Assembly (NCBI RefSeq): GCF_014652695.1
Contig: NZ_BMZH01000002.1
Span: 62,001 to 126,000, forward strand
DNA from: Algimonas arctica
Lineage (GTDB): Bacteria; Pseudomonadota; Alphaproteobacteria; Caulobacterales; Maricaulaceae
DNA length: 64,000 bases
Direction: 5' to 3'
Positions 9,472 through 18,743 of this stretch are shown in pieces; position 1 is the stretch's first letter; the number at the start of each line of letters is the position of its first letter. The notes below the pieces were generated by a model that saw nothing but the letters and a program-made list of their open reading frames with translations, made no database searches and was not told where the DNA came from. A program made the position numbers and the translations under genes.

Positions 9472-10407
9472 TCAAACAGCCATCAAAAAACGGGCGCGTC
9501 CGCGGTAGCCCTGACGCCAAATGTCCCGTCGGGACGATGATTTTTCCAGATAACGCTGCGCCCCAGAGCCGCCCGGCCCCGCATCCAAAACTTCAATCAG
9601 ACGCATGTCGATATGCGTGTCCATAAGGTCAACTGGCAGCTCTGCCGTTAGACCATTCAGCACGCCTTTCCGCGACCATGTGAAAATCTCCTTGGTTTTT
9701 TGCCCGTCTAAGGAGGACCGGATTTTCACATATTCTGGATCGGTTGAATGTCCGGCAGGACATTTCTGATGGATGCAATCTATAAAGTCCTCAAACCGAA
9801 TCCTATCCGGACATTCCACCCGGTAAGTGGTGTCGAGATCGGAATAGACAAAATGCGCCAGCGGGTCACTGGCCCGCCCATGACGTGTTACAAACCCGTT
9901 CGACCCGATACTGTCCGCCCGCAAAGGACGATATCGTGTCGCGAGCACTGTGCCCCGGAACAGATAAGACGCATTGTAAACGATCAGCAATCCGTGGTCC
10001 GACAGGGATTGATCCAGCGGTCCGAGATGATCTTCAAATGCGCTAAATGGAAATGTGTTGGCAATATCGCCGACGGGATGACGACATAGGACTGACATGG
10101 CCGTGATAATATCGAAAGGTCCATGATCGCGTATCGCGGCATGGGTTGAGAGGAATGCCGTTGCATCCGCTTGGCGAAAAATTTCCGCTCCGGACGCCAA
10201 TACAGTTTGATTTATGTCGCAGCCGAAAATTTCAGCGTCCGGAAAATGAAGTCGGAGTGACAAGATTTCCTCCCCGATTGAACAGCCGAAGGATAAAATA
10301 CGCAACGGTCGATCCGTCGGCAAATCTCTCGCGGCGATTTGTTGCGCGGCCTGAAAAATATGCGGATAGCGGTTAAAGAATGTCGCGCTACTGAACTGTG
10401 CCCTCAT
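9472..10407 (-). CDS. Class I SAM-dependent methyltransferase, CheR-like
   Basis: A 311-residue protein with the SAM-binding motif ILSFGCSIGEEILSL near residues 37-51 and the acidic end of strand 2 (IFGCDINQTVL), an arrangement typical of CheR-type class I methyltransferases. The acceptor is unknown; the surroundings (fucose genes, a sulfotransferase relic, a TylF domain) suggest a glycan or a lipid-linked sugar. The start overlaps the stop of the upstream fusion gene by four bases (ATGA), so the three minus-strand genes from 12050 to 8734 form one operon. Confidence 0.8.
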   Translation of the reverse strand: MRAQFSSATFFNRYPHIFQAAQQIAARDLPTDRPLRILSFGCSIGEEILSLRLHFPDAEIFGCDINQTVLASGAEIFRQADATAFLSTHAAIRDHGPFDIITAMSVLCRHPVGDIANTFPFSAFEDHLGPLDQSLSDHGLLIVYNASYLFRGTVLATRYRPLRADSIGSNGFVTRHGRASDPLAHFVYSDLDTTYRVECPDRIRFEDFIDCIHQKCPAGHSTDPEYVKIRSSLDGQKTKEIFTWSRKGVLNGLTAELPVDLMDTHIDMRLIEVLDAGPGGSGAQRYLEKSSSRRDIWRQGYRGRARFLMAV

Positions 10408-12050
10408 GTGGCGGTCCGATCTTTTGGAGCTTCAAACCGTCGAATGATGGCATGGGGTTGAACCTCCCTTAGTCGAAAATCCGGGTTCGCAGCGAGAAAT
10501 TCATGTGTTGCCCGACGGCATCCCTCCCAATCATCGAAATCATCAATGATGATCGTTCCCCATTTAGGGATATGAGGTGCAACACTATTCAAGCAGAACA
10601 GCGTCGGATCATACCAATCGCAATCAATATGGGCGAGCTGGATTACCGTGCTTTCAGGGAAATCAACTGTGTCCCTAAATAACCCTTTGACGAGCGAGAT
10701 ACGGTGCCCATCGACCGGTGCGCCCAAGCGGGCAAAATTGGCTTTCACATCATTAATCAGATCATCGCGGTAGCCGTAATAGGAGTCGCCGGAAATGCCC
10801 TTGGATTGGCCGGAATCTATGATCTCATAACGCTCATGCGATCGCGGGCTGTCATTTTCATCGGGCGGAGGTATCTGGCCGAAAACATCATAGCCAATGA
10901 ATTTCAATCCCGGCGCCATATTTCCGGCCATCAGTGCGCCGCTGCCGCCCAATGCAACGCCAAATTCAACGACAAGACCGTTGGCATTTCGCTCGCGAAG
11001 GCGAGCCATCTCTGCGTCCAGACTGTCAAGACGGGCTTTATGAAGATAGCTCAGCCTTTTGGACTGGATCGTCTCGACAGTAGCCGGTTCGTTGAATTGA
11101 AAGGCCTCCCCTTTTTCCAAATAAGGGGTTTGCGCGGACCAATCGAACAGCTGAATAGTTGATGCAGTATCGGGGTGTGGCTGAACGGCGAGACTTAAAA
11201 TTATTCGCTCCGGCGTGACCAGAACATGGGGTCGCTCGACGCGATGATAAAGGACAGCGTCACCCGATATATCCGGTAGGCTCCGATTGCAAAGATGCGG
11301 CGTCTGCATCGCGCCCCACGCACCAGTGGCGTCCTGCCCCATACCCGCCAAGGAAGGCCAAGACTTGCCGGACACAGTTCCGCCAATATCGCGCACCACG
11401 GCATGCGCGCAATCCCCTTGCATCCACACGGTTGGATCCTCGACATCTGTGGCGCCGCCGACCGCGTGTGGTGTGGACCAAGGGCCCGACGGCGCGAGTG
11501 CGGTTGCATGAAACAGCTGTCGGGCTTTGCCCGGACCTGCGGCGGAGCGGAACAGCATCCCCCACCGACCGTCTGAATCGTAATACGGGGCTGGATTCGT
11601 CGGTCCCTGTAGTTGCGATGGGTGCATCCCTAATTCGGAAAACCCCGGAAACAAGTCCACCACATCCGTTTTCGGCGCCAGCGTTTCCGTATCCATTTGC
11701 ACGACACCAATCCGGCATTTTTGCTCCAGCAAACTCTCGGAAAAAAAGAGCCACATTTCTCCGGCATCATCAAGCACAGCCCTTGGATTATGCAGGCTGG
11801 CTGCGGGAGGTAACCCCGACACAGGCTTAAAGTCAGATGTGGCCTTCAGTGTTTTCGGGTCAAGCGTTGCCACGACAATCTTTGACTTGGCGCGCCAAGC
11901 ATTAAACCCCTCCGCTTGCGGCCAGCTACTCGCAAACATCAGTGTTTTGTGGGCTGTTCGCACCAAGGACGGACACCATAAATGGTGTCCGGGACTGTTC
12001 AATTTATGAATAAAAGCAAGATGGGTCACGCGCACATAAATGGCATTCAC
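10404..12050 (-). CDS. Fusion of a five-bladed-propeller (GH43/32-like) domain with a TylF-type O-methyltransferase
   Basis: A 548-residue protein with two parts. Residues 1 to about 320 resemble the beta-propeller of GH32/43/62/68 hydrolases and related sugar-binding proteins: repeated Trp/Asp-rich blades such as HNPRAVLDDAGEMWLFFSE, WGMLFRSAAG and DVEDPTVWMQGD. Residues from about 350 form a TylF/macrocin-type methyltransferase: LVVEFGVALGGSGALMA, FIGYDVFGQIP, the metal-site IDCDWYDPT and TIIIDDFDDWEGCRRA. TylF enzymes O-methylate deoxysugars. A propeller fused to it may recognise the glycan, but that is inference. The start is GTG at 12050; other starts nearby cannot be excluded. Confidence 0.75.
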   Translation of the reverse strand: MNAIYVRVTHLAFIHKLNSPGHHLWCPSLVRTAHKTLMFASSWPQAEGFNAWRAKSKIVVATLDPKTLKATSDFKPVSGLPPAASLHNPRAVLDDAGEMWLFFSESLLEQKCRIGVVQMDTETLAPKTDVVDLFPGFSELGMHPSQLQGPTNPAPYYDSDGRWGMLFRSAAGPGKARQLFHATALAPSGPWSTPHAVGGATDVEDPTVWMQGDCAHAVVRDIGGTVSGKSWPSLAGMGQDATGAWGAMQTPHLCNRSLPDISGDAVLYHRVERPHVLVTPERIILSLAVQPHPDTASTIQLFDWSAQTPYLEKGEAFQFNEPATVETIQSKRLSYLHKARLDSLDAEMARLRERNANGLVVEFGVALGGSGALMAGNMAPGLKFIGYDVFGQIPPPDENDSPRSHERYEIIDSGQSKGISGDSYYGYRDDLINDVKANFARLGAPVDGHRISLVKGLFRDTVDFPESTVIQLAHIDCDWYDPTLFCLNSVAPHIPKWGTIIIDDFDDWEGCRRATHEFLAANPDFRLREVQPHAIIRRFEAPKDRTAT

Positions 12051-12123
12051 GCAATGCCATGGCTAGGTCAAATCGTGACCGGATTGACGGTCTGTTCCCG
12101 ATCGTCTGGAATCATGAATAGCC

Positions 12124-12990
12124 TCACGATAAGCTCGTCCAAACGGCACCATCTGACACAGCCAAGCCACCGCCTGCTCCTGTGATAAAGATAAGCGCGC
12201 CTTCCCCTCGATCAACGGCGGACGGCACATCGACAGCGGCGTAAGCTGTCACCTTATCCGCAATTAGTCCCGACCCCGACCCTTGGCTTATTTCACTCCA
12301 AACGGTGCGCCAGGGACTCCACCCCGTTCCTTCTGATGCGTAATTGGCGTGGTTCGCCCGCACCCGGTGAGCCTGACCCATGGCTAAACCCCATCGAAAG
12401 GTTGCTGTAATCTGACCCACTGGGGCAAACGAGAGCCCCTTGCGCCGTTAAGCCTGCCGCACAGTGCACAGCGACCGTGACACAGAACACGCGCATCGCA
12501 GACTGGGACGATGCACCGTCATCCGTGACTTTCAAGGTCAGGTCATCGGGACCCTCCAGACCCCATTCGGCCTGTGCCTGATAATTCGTTTGCCACATAA
12601 ACGCGCCTGATCGAGTTGTGTCGTTCCGGTTAATAACCACCCGCATATCGCCTGTGCCCGGCGTGACATTGCCATGTGAGAACAACACAGTATCCAATTT
12701 TACGGCTAATCTGTTGGTGCTGTCGGCTTGCGTGTTCACGCCGACCTCAGGTATGGACATGTTAGGACCCGTCCACTGTCCCGCCGCAAAAATAATCATG
12801 GCCGCCTCATCGACCACATAGATCCGCCAACCCTGACAGGGGTCTATGCGCAACCACGCGTCAGCGTCATAGATCGCTAATGTACCAGCGGGCCATTCCG
12901 ATCACGCTTCTGTTCCGGTCTCGGCGAGTATATACGCGTCCCCCCCCTGAGGAGACGCGGGCGGCGCCGTCAAAGTCTGCGTTGTCCAAA
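12124..12990 (-). pseudogene. DUF2793-family protein, disrupted
   Basis: Two frames together reconstruct a DUF2793 protein, a family common in alphaproteobacterial prophage-like contexts. The first part (about 12990-12330) reads APPASPQGGDAYILAETGTEA, a TGA at 12902-12904 in place of an expected tryptophan, then SEWPAGTLAIYDADAWLRID and GWRIYVVDEAAMIIFAAGQW, followed by the typical TNRLAVKLDTVLFSH segment. The second part (12420-12124) is in another frame and ends with a GGGLAVSDGAVWTSLS tail. At least one stop and one frameshift therefore disable it. The 5' end is not defined; no start is visible before the IS at 13191. Confidence 0.65.
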
Positions 12991-13261
12991 ACCATCAACA
13001 TTCAAAGCCGACCAATAAGCCCTTAGAAATAGATACTTGAATGTGAAACAGTGTCTAATGAGATCTATCTCAAACCAACTAAATCTAAAAGGTTTGGCGG
13101 TAGTTTTTGTGGGATCAAATGAGTGAATCCTCACAACCCTCTATTGTGGACCGTTTTGGACTGGAATGAGGCTTGCATCTCACATTCTGGCCTGCCCCCC
13201 ATAAAAGTGATCCATTTTCAAAGTTAGAGTTTTGGCTATTTTTCGCTTGAAGGAGCACACG

Positions 13262-13540
13262 ATGGCAAGAAAACGCTACACACCTGATCAGATCATCGTG
13301 ATATTGAGAGAAGCCGAGGTTCGGCTGGCTCAAGGCGAGGAGACAGGGACGATCTGTCGTTCCCTCGAAATCTCAGAACAAAGCTACTATCGATGGCGAC
13401 GTGCGTATGGAGGGCTGAAGGTCTCTCAAGCTCGTGGGCTAAAAGATCTGGAGAAAGAGAACCAACGGCTTCGCAAGGCAGTCTCGAACCTCACGTTGGA
13501 TGCTCTGATCTTGCGAGAGGCTTTTGAGGGAAAGTTCTAA
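13262..13540 (+). CDS. IS3-family transposase OrfA (IS407-like)
   Basis: A 92-residue helix-turn-helix protein starting MARKRYTPDQIIVILREAEV, with the family-typical SYYRWRRAYGGL and a leucine-zipper tail (LKDLEKENQRLRKAV). OrfA gives DNA binding, and the OrfAB fusion made by programmed -1 frameshifting near its end is the active transposase in this family. Intact here, but its partner OrfB is truncated, so the element cannot move by itself. Confidence 0.88.
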   Translation: MARKRYTPDQIIVILREAEVRLAQGEETGTICRSLEISEQSYYRWRRAYGGLKVSQARGLKDLEKENQRLRKAVSNLTLDALILREAFEGKF

Positions 13541-14142
13541 GCCCTTCGCACCGCAGGCTGGCAGTTGACCACGTGAGCGATGTGATCGGTATATCCGAGC
13601 GTCGGGCATGCCGCGTCATCGGTCAGCATCGTTCCACACAGCGTAAGCCGAAGGTTGTGGCCTTCGACGAAGCGCATCTGACAGCCGATATTATCCGCTT
13701 GGCAGAGCAGTATGGCCGATACGGTTACCGTCGTATCACGGCTTTGATCCGTCGCGACGGATGGGCTGTCAACGTTAAGCGAGTGGAACGGATCTGGCGA
13801 CGTGAGGGGCTTAAAGTCCCACAAAAGCAGCCCAAACGCGGCAGGCTTTGGTTTAACGACGGCTCCTGTGTGCGGTTGCGACCGCAGCATCAACGGCACG
13901 TGTGGTCTTATGGCTTTGTGGCTGACCGTACATATGACGGGCGGGACTTCCGCATGCTGACTGTCATTGATGAGCACACACGAGAGTGCCTATCCATCCA
14001 TGTCCAACGAAAGCTCAAGCATGATAATGTCCTGGCTGTTCTCACAGATCTGTTCACAAAGAATGGCCCGCCTGAGCATATCAGTCCAGATAATGAGTCG
14101 GAATTTACCGCTACCGCTGTGCGCGAATTGATGTGCCCCTAG
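13541..14142 (+). pseudogene. IS3-family transposase OrfB, 3'-truncated
   Basis: Open from about 13541 (an ATG lies at 13573). It carries the OrfB hallmarks GISERRACRVIGQHRSTQR, YGYRRITALIRRDGW, FVADRTYDGRDFRMLTVIDE (first catalytic Asp) and HISPDNESEFTA (second catalytic Asp). After VREL the frame runs into the end of the nested IS at 14129 and stops at 14142. The catalytic Glu region is absent. Confidence 0.85.
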
Positions 14143-14163
14143 CTTTATAGACACCTTGGTCCT

Positions 14164-15012
14164 TCACATTGCTGCCAGTTCGAATTGGACGGGCGACAGC
14201 ATTCCGTTGTTAGCATGACGACGCTTGGGATTGTAGAACATCTCGATATATTCGAACACGTCCTGTCTGGCATCTACTCTAGTTAAGTAAGTCTTCCTCC
14301 GGATCCGCTCCGTCTTGAGAAGATGGAAGAAGCTCTCTGCAACCGCAATATCGTAACAGTTGCCTCGGCGGCTCATACTCGGGACCAGGTTATGGGCGTC
14401 GAGAAACGATCGCCACTCCTGACTCGAAAACTGTGATCCTTGGTCGGAGTGGACGATCACGCCCGGTGCCGAGCGACGTCTCCAAACGGCCATCATGAGC
14501 GCATCTAGGGCGAGCTTCGTGTGCATACGCGGCTGCATCGACCAGCCCACGACCTTGCGCGAGAACAGGTCGATCACAGCCGCCAGATAGAGCCAGCCTT
14601 CATGCGTCCGGATATAGGTGATGTCGGTGACCCAAACCCGGTCTGGTGCATCTACATTGAAGTCCTGTTGCAGCCTGTTGGCCGCCACCACGGCCGGCTT
14701 GGTGCCATACTTGCCCGGACGACGGCGATAGCCCACCTGAGCTCGCAGCCCGGCGGAGCGCATGATCCGCGCAACCGTGTTGGGCGCACAGGGCTCACCA
14801 GCATCCATGAGGTCATGATGGACCTTGCGATAGCCGTAGATCCCGCCGCTCTCCAGCCACGACTGCTTGGCCAGCTTGCTTAGACGTGCTCGTCGCACGG
14901 TCGTGGGCTTGAGCTCGGCCCTTAGCCAAGCGTAGAATCCGCTCGCATGGACGCCGAGGACACGGCACATGGGTCTTGTCCTGAATAACGTCTGATGGTC
15001 TCTAATAAACAC
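14164..15012 (-). CDS. IS3-family transposase OrfB
   Basis: A 282-residue integrase-core transposase. The HTH_21-like region YGYRKVHHDLMDAG is followed by the DDE triad: VWVTDITYIRTHEGW (Asp), VIVHSDQGSQFSS (Asp) and CYDIAVAESFFHLLK (Glu). The C-terminal RRHANNGMLSPVQFE is typical. It lies six bases after the orfA stop; in this family production usually needs frameshifting from orfA, so the annotated GTG start may not be used. Confidence 0.93.
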   Translation of the reverse strand: MFIRDHQTLFRTRPMCRVLGVHASGFYAWLRAELKPTTVRRARLSKLAKQSWLESGGIYGYRKVHHDLMDAGEPCAPNTVARIMRSAGLRAQVGYRRRPGKYGTKPAVVAANRLQQDFNVDAPDRVWVTDITYIRTHEGWLYLAAVIDLFSRKVVGWSMQPRMHTKLALDALMMAVWRRRSAPGVIVHSDQGSQFSSQEWRSFLDAHNLVPSMSRRGNCYDIAVAESFFHLLKTERIRRKTYLTRVDARQDVFEYIEMFYNPKRRHANNGMLSPVQFELAAM

Positions 15013-15017
15013 GTACT

Positions 15018-15290
15018 TCAGCGGGACTGGCTGGCAAAGTACGCGGCGGCCTTTTTTAGAATGTCACGCTCCTCGGTGACACGCTTCAGCTCGGCCTTAA
15101 GAGCCTTCACCTCGTCGGCCTCTTTGGACCGCTTGGAACCCTTGTCGTTGTACCGCTTCGTCCAGTCATAAAGAGACTTGGTGCTGACGCCGAGCCTTCC
15201 GGCGACAGAGGCAACACTGTGACCCCTCTCGACCACCTGCGAGACGGCCTCGCGCTTGAACTCTTCCGTATATCTGATCCGTGTACTCAT
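15018..15290 (-). CDS. IS3-family transposase OrfA
   Basis: A 90-residue protein starting MSTRIRYTEEFKREAV, with the helix-turn-helix GHSVASVAGRLGVSTKSLYDW and a coiled-coil tail VKALKAELKRVTEERDILKKA. It is the DNA-binding half of the nested IS. The ATG at 15290 is chosen over an upstream TTG at 15323, which lies close to the terminal repeat. Confidence 0.92.
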   Translation of the reverse strand: MSTRIRYTEEFKREAVSQVVERGHSVASVAGRLGVSTKSLYDWTKRYNDKGSKRSKEADEVKALKAELKRVTEERDILKKAAAYFASQSR

Positions 15291-15433
15291 GGGATGCTCC
15301 TTGCTTCCACTTTTACGGACCAAGGTGTCTACAAAGCTAGGGGCACATCATACACTCCGTTCCGGACAGTCCAACAGGACGTCCATAACCGCCAATCTCT
15401 AACTAAAATGGCGGACCACCTAATAGGGGCAGG

Positions 15434-15971
15434 TCAGGCGCGCGAAATTACTATCTTTTACTATTATTATGCGAAACAGGCTCCAAGTTTCAATTCAAGG
15501 TCCGACAAACGTCGGAGCCATTTCAACGTCCCCTCGTGGCGCCACTATTGTGGAGTTAAGGCCTAAACTGTAACGCACGGGGCAGAACCATAGCTTGAAT
15601 TCTTACATGCTGATTCGCTTGACAGGTTAAACGCCTAAAAATCCAGTATTTCCTCAGATGAGAGGCGTTGGTGGAGGCAAAATGTTCCAGCGCTGGCGGT
15701 CGGGAAACGGGGCGATATCGGCAGGTTTTTCGCTGGGCGAGATTTTCTTCAAGACGGATGTTATAGAACTTCCCGGTTACTTCCTCCATTTTTGTGCTTC
15801 GAAGCGACGCGCAATAATTGACAGAAGGGGCCGGCCAATTCTTGACGTTGTTCCAGAAGATCTTTTAGATACTTCACGCTTAAAGACACGCAAGAACAAT
15901 AGGGAATAGGCCAAATATGACTTGCTAACAGTCCTAATATTTGCATTTACACCTTGCCTTGAAGGGCGAAT
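15434..15971. other. Intergenic stretch, possible gene debris
   Basis: About 540 bases between the IS3 nest and a small basic ORF. An open frame at 15658-15909 on the plus strand (83 codons) has no recognised similarity and no clear ribosome-binding site. I see no other supported feature. Confidence 0.3.
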
Positions 15972-15974
15972 TTG

Positions 15975-16298
15975 ATGAATCTCTCAAGATTTTTGAGGCG
16001 GTTAAAGAGACGAGTTCGATCACGTCGGTATCACCAGATAGATCTCTTTAACACTCTCAATCCAGTATATATTAACAAGCATATTCCCGCCCCGCCCCCT
16101 ATAACTCGGAAACCTGTTCCGTTCGTCGACAAGCCTGCAATAAAAGAACCTGACACTAAAGTCTTACCTCCTCTCACAATCGTAAAGCGGCCCCATGCTC
16201 AGCTTAAGAAGGCGATGGAGGAAATGCGATTGGCGCAGAGAGAAGCAGAAAGACCGGAAGCTTTGAGAGCTAGGTCGGACACTAACTTGCAAACCTAG
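15975..16298 (+). CDS. Small basic, proline-rich hypothetical protein
   Basis: A 107-residue frame starting MNLSRFLRRLKRRVRSRRYH; the N-terminus is strongly basic. The middle is proline- and lysine-rich (PAPPPITRKPVPFVDKP) and the end forms a short charged helix (KKAMEEMRLAQREAE). No family is recognised. It stands alone between the IS3 nest and the convergent glycosyltransferase gene. Amino-acid composition is coherent enough to be a real protein, but it could be chance. Confidence 0.3.
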   Translation: MNLSRFLRRLKRRVRSRRYHQIDLFNTLNPVYINKHIPAPPPITRKPVPFVDKPAIKEPDTKVLPPLTIVKRPHAQLKKAMEEMRLAQREAERPEALRARSDTNLQT

Positions 16299-16479
16299 AC
16301 AAGGAAGCCTTTAAAATCTCAAAAGAACGGCGCTTAACTAGGCCTGGACGTAAAAATAATGAGAATTGATAATGCATAGCTTCGAAAGTTTATTCCAGGC
16401 CCGCCCTCTCTCCGTGCCGCTTCTTTTCGCGGGGGTTTCCGATGCGAAACCTATTAATTTGATCGGTAAAGAAATCGAT

Positions 16480-17712
16480 CTAATTAGTATTCAAACGGTG
16501 CAAGACTGACTCCCACGCCTGAAAGGCGGCTCGCTTGTTAAAATCTGTATCAATCATTTGCCGGGCCTTGCCGCCCCAGCGCTCTCGGATATTCTTATCG
16601 TGTGAAAGTGTTTCAATGATATTGATAGCGCTGTCGCCATCGCCTGGCTGAATCACCTGACCAAAACTAAATTTGTCGATCAAACGAGCAACCTCACCGT
16701 CCACAGCTCCAATAAAGAGCAAGGGTCTCCCGGCTGCGGCGATACCGTAAATCTTTGAGGGAACGATGAGACCTTCAAGTGAGGGGATGAGACTAGCCCA
16801 ATGGCAATCTGCGACCGACAGCGCCTCCGCAAGCTTCTCACGCGGCTGATAAGGCTTAAAGATCACATTGGAAAGATTCCGCTTTTCGACCTGACCCTGC
16901 ACCGCTTCAAGCCCCACCCCACCACCGATAAAAAGAAACACTATGTCTTTTCGATGCCGGAGCCGCGTCGCAGCCTCAACGATCGTGTCGTAATCATGCG
17001 CACGTCCGAGATTACCCGAATAGCCCATGACAAATGTCTCAGGGTCAATACCCCAAGCTTTTCGCAGCGCATTGGCCTCAATTTTTACCGGCCCAACCGC
17101 CTCATCATCCGTCCAATTCGGGATGATGCTAATCCGGTCGTCACTAACCCCAGCCGCCCTCAGGCGATCTGCCATCCGAGATCCAATCACAATATTAATC
17201 GCTGCCCGTCTAAAGCTACTATCGCGGAGTGCGGTAAGCCAACATCCCAAAGGACCGCGAAGAAATTCAACACCGAGCTCCACCGCGACCTCGGGATAAA
17301 TATCCTGCACCCAATTTACCATTATACCGCCTTTTAAAAAGACAGCGAGGCGCATGGGAATCAAGAGCAGCGGTGGGTCTGTCTTAACGACGACAATGTC
17401 GCCGCGTTCTATCACCTGCAGCGATCTGATAAATGCGCTCACATAGAAGCTGAGATAATCAAAAGCGCGCTTAAAAAGAGAGGCCCGCCCGAACCGGGTG
17501 GTCACAACGCGGTGGGTCGTTAAGGATCCTTTTCCGAGTTCAACCTTCTCATATCGTGAATAATTCGCAATCGGATCATCATAGGCGAGGCGCGACCCGA
17601 TCAGCACGACCTCATGATCTTCAAGCGCCAGATGGGTCGCTAAATCGTTCAAAATCTGCGCAGTTGCACTCCGGTCAGGAGGAACATAACGATTGATAAA
17701 CAAAATTCGCAC
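16480..17712 (-). CDS. Glycosyltransferase family 4 (WcaI-like)
   Basis: A 410-residue GT-B glycosyltransferase. The N-terminal domain starts MRILFINRYVPPDRSATAQI, the acceptor-side pattern of WcaI-like enzymes, with VNWVQDIYPEVAVELGV near residue 130. The donor domain contains FVMGYSGNLGRAHDYDTIVEA and the late segment GLIVPSKIYGIAAAGRPLLF, matching the nucleotide-sugar E-x7-E region. It probably adds one sugar to the lipid-linked repeat unit at the inner membrane; the sugar cannot be told. It lies downstream of wza with about 210 bases between, same strand. Confidence 0.88.
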   Translation of the reverse strand: MRILFINRYVPPDRSATAQILNDLATHLALEDHEVVLIGSRLAYDDPIANYSRYEKVELGKGSLTTHRVVTTRFGRASLFKRAFDYLSFYVSAFIRSLQVIERGDIVVVKTDPPLLLIPMRLAVFLKGGIMVNWVQDIYPEVAVELGVEFLRGPLGCWLTALRDSSFRRAAINIVIGSRMADRLRAAGVSDDRISIIPNWTDDEAVGPVKIEANALRKAWGIDPETFVMGYSGNLGRAHDYDTIVEAATRLRHRKDIVFLFIGGGVGLEAVQGQVEKRNLSNVIFKPYQPREKLAEALSVADCHWASLIPSLEGLIVPSKIYGIAAAGRPLLFIGAVDGEVARLIDKFSFGQVIQPGDGDSAINIIETLSHDKNIRERWGGKARQMIDTDFNKRAAFQAWESVLHRLNTN

Positions 17713-17921
17713 AGCAGACGCAGCCTATCCTAAATTGAGGGAGAATGCCGCTTTTCGAACCTCAATTTGGCAGGATTGAGGCATAGCAGTAAGACGCACC
17801 GGCCTGAGGCCGACCAAATTCGAACAGGACCGCCTGAGCACCTAAGCTGTCCCGGTCCAAATCCTTAAAATAAGATTGGAGCCTGGACGACAACCGTGCT
17901 GGACCACAACCGTGCGATAAA

Positions 17922-18680
17922 TCATCGAGTCGCAATAATCGCTGCAAGATTGAGAGCCGGGATCAACGTCAGGAAATCTTGATAGAGTTGGCGATTCTTG
18001 TCAGCCTGCACAAAGACAAAGTCGTTTGGAATGAGAAGCGGTTCTTCAGACCCAAGGCCCCGCAAATCTGCGAGATCAACGGTTTTGACATATCGTTGAT
18101 TATTGACAGACCGAACGATGAAAACGCCGTCCATATCCGCATCATCATTTAACCCACCCGCAAGGGCGATGGCTTCGCTGAGGCGCATCGGTTCTTCCAA
18201 ATCAATCACCTCCGGCCTGTTTACCGCCCCGTCAACGACAATTCGACCCAAAGGCGCGGTGTCGACTTCAACGGTGATGGACGGGTCGCGTACAAAACCG
18301 TCCCCATAGGCCTGAGTCAGCTTCATCTGGAGATCAAGTGCGTCCAGGCCTTCCACCTGTTGAGATCCGATCAGTGGGAAAATAATCGTTCCGTCCCGAT
18401 TAACAATGAAACGACCCGAAATATCTTCAAACCCAAATATCTTAACGTCAGCACCATCTCCGACTTGCAGTTTCGGATAAACCCGTTCTGAGACGAGGTT
18501 CCCAAAATCGACAGACGGCAGCGCGTCCGTGAAGGTCACATCTTTAACGCCACGTTCAGCCGCTTGCGTTTGTAGCGAGGAGAGGGACGGCGTCGACGCA
18601 CAGCCCGTCACGAGCATCGCCAAACACAAAACCCCAGCCTTTTGAAGAGGATTTTTTTTTAAGATTCGGAGCGTAACCAT
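17922..18680 (-). CDS. wza: Polysaccharide export outer-membrane lipoprotein, Wza family
   Basis: A 252-residue protein from the ATG at 18680. A lipoprotein signal (hydrophobic segment ending LVTGCAST, lipobox cysteine near residue 30) is followed by the Poly_export domain (VGDGADVKIFGFEDISGRFIVNRDGTIIFPLIG) and a SLBB domain (GRIVVDGAVNRPEVIDL, RLSEAIALAGGLNDDADMDGVFIVR). Wza forms the octameric outer-membrane channel for group 1-type polysaccharides and contacts Wzc, encoded here at 49999-52236. The protein is shorter than E. coli Wza (about 380), as is common in alphaproteobacteria. The longer in-frame start at 18743 would spoil the signal peptide. Confidence 0.92.
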   Translation of the reverse strand: MVTLRILKKNPLQKAGVLCLAMLVTGCASTPSLSSLQTQAAERGVKDVTFTDALPSVDFGNLVSERVYPKLQVGDGADVKIFGFEDISGRFIVNRDGTIIFPLIGSQQVEGLDALDLQMKLTQAYGDGFVRDPSITVEVDTAPLGRIVVDGAVNRPEVIDLEEPMRLSEAIALAGGLNDDADMDGVFIVRSVNNQRYVKTVDLADLRGLGSEEPLLIPNDFVFVQADKNRQLYQDFLTLIPALNLAAIIATR

Positions 18681-18743
18681 GAGCCTTCTATCCTTAACAC
18701 TTCTGTTGCGCCGTCTGTACAACAGCAATAAGTGACTTACCAC

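Larger units (their letters stand above)
14129..15350 (-). mobile_element. Complete IS3-family element inserted in the older IS
   Basis: Terminal inverted repeats of about 34 bases with one mismatch start at 14129 and end at 15350 (outer ends TGATGTGCCCC...GGGGCACATCA), giving a 1222-bp element. It holds orfA and orfB on the minus strand. The bases flanking the two ends (AAT and TAC) do not match, so no target-site duplication is visible; this fits a deletion or recombination next to the element after insertion. Confidence 0.9.
13191..15433 (+). mobile_element. IS3-family element (IS407-like), disrupted by a second IS3 element
   Basis: The left end near 13191 (CCTGCCCCCCATAAAAGTG) and an inverted, similar right end ending near 15433 (ATGG...TAATAGGGGCAGG) bracket orfA, a truncated orfB and a nested second IS. 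The expected C-terminal third of orfB, including the last catalytic glutamate, is missing on the far side of the nested element, so material was lost as well as gained. Confidence 0.7.

Noticed and set aside
10704-11830. Multiple plus-strand open frames opposite the fusion gene.
   Set aside because: They are shadows of the 548-codon minus-strand gene, which has clear domain motifs.
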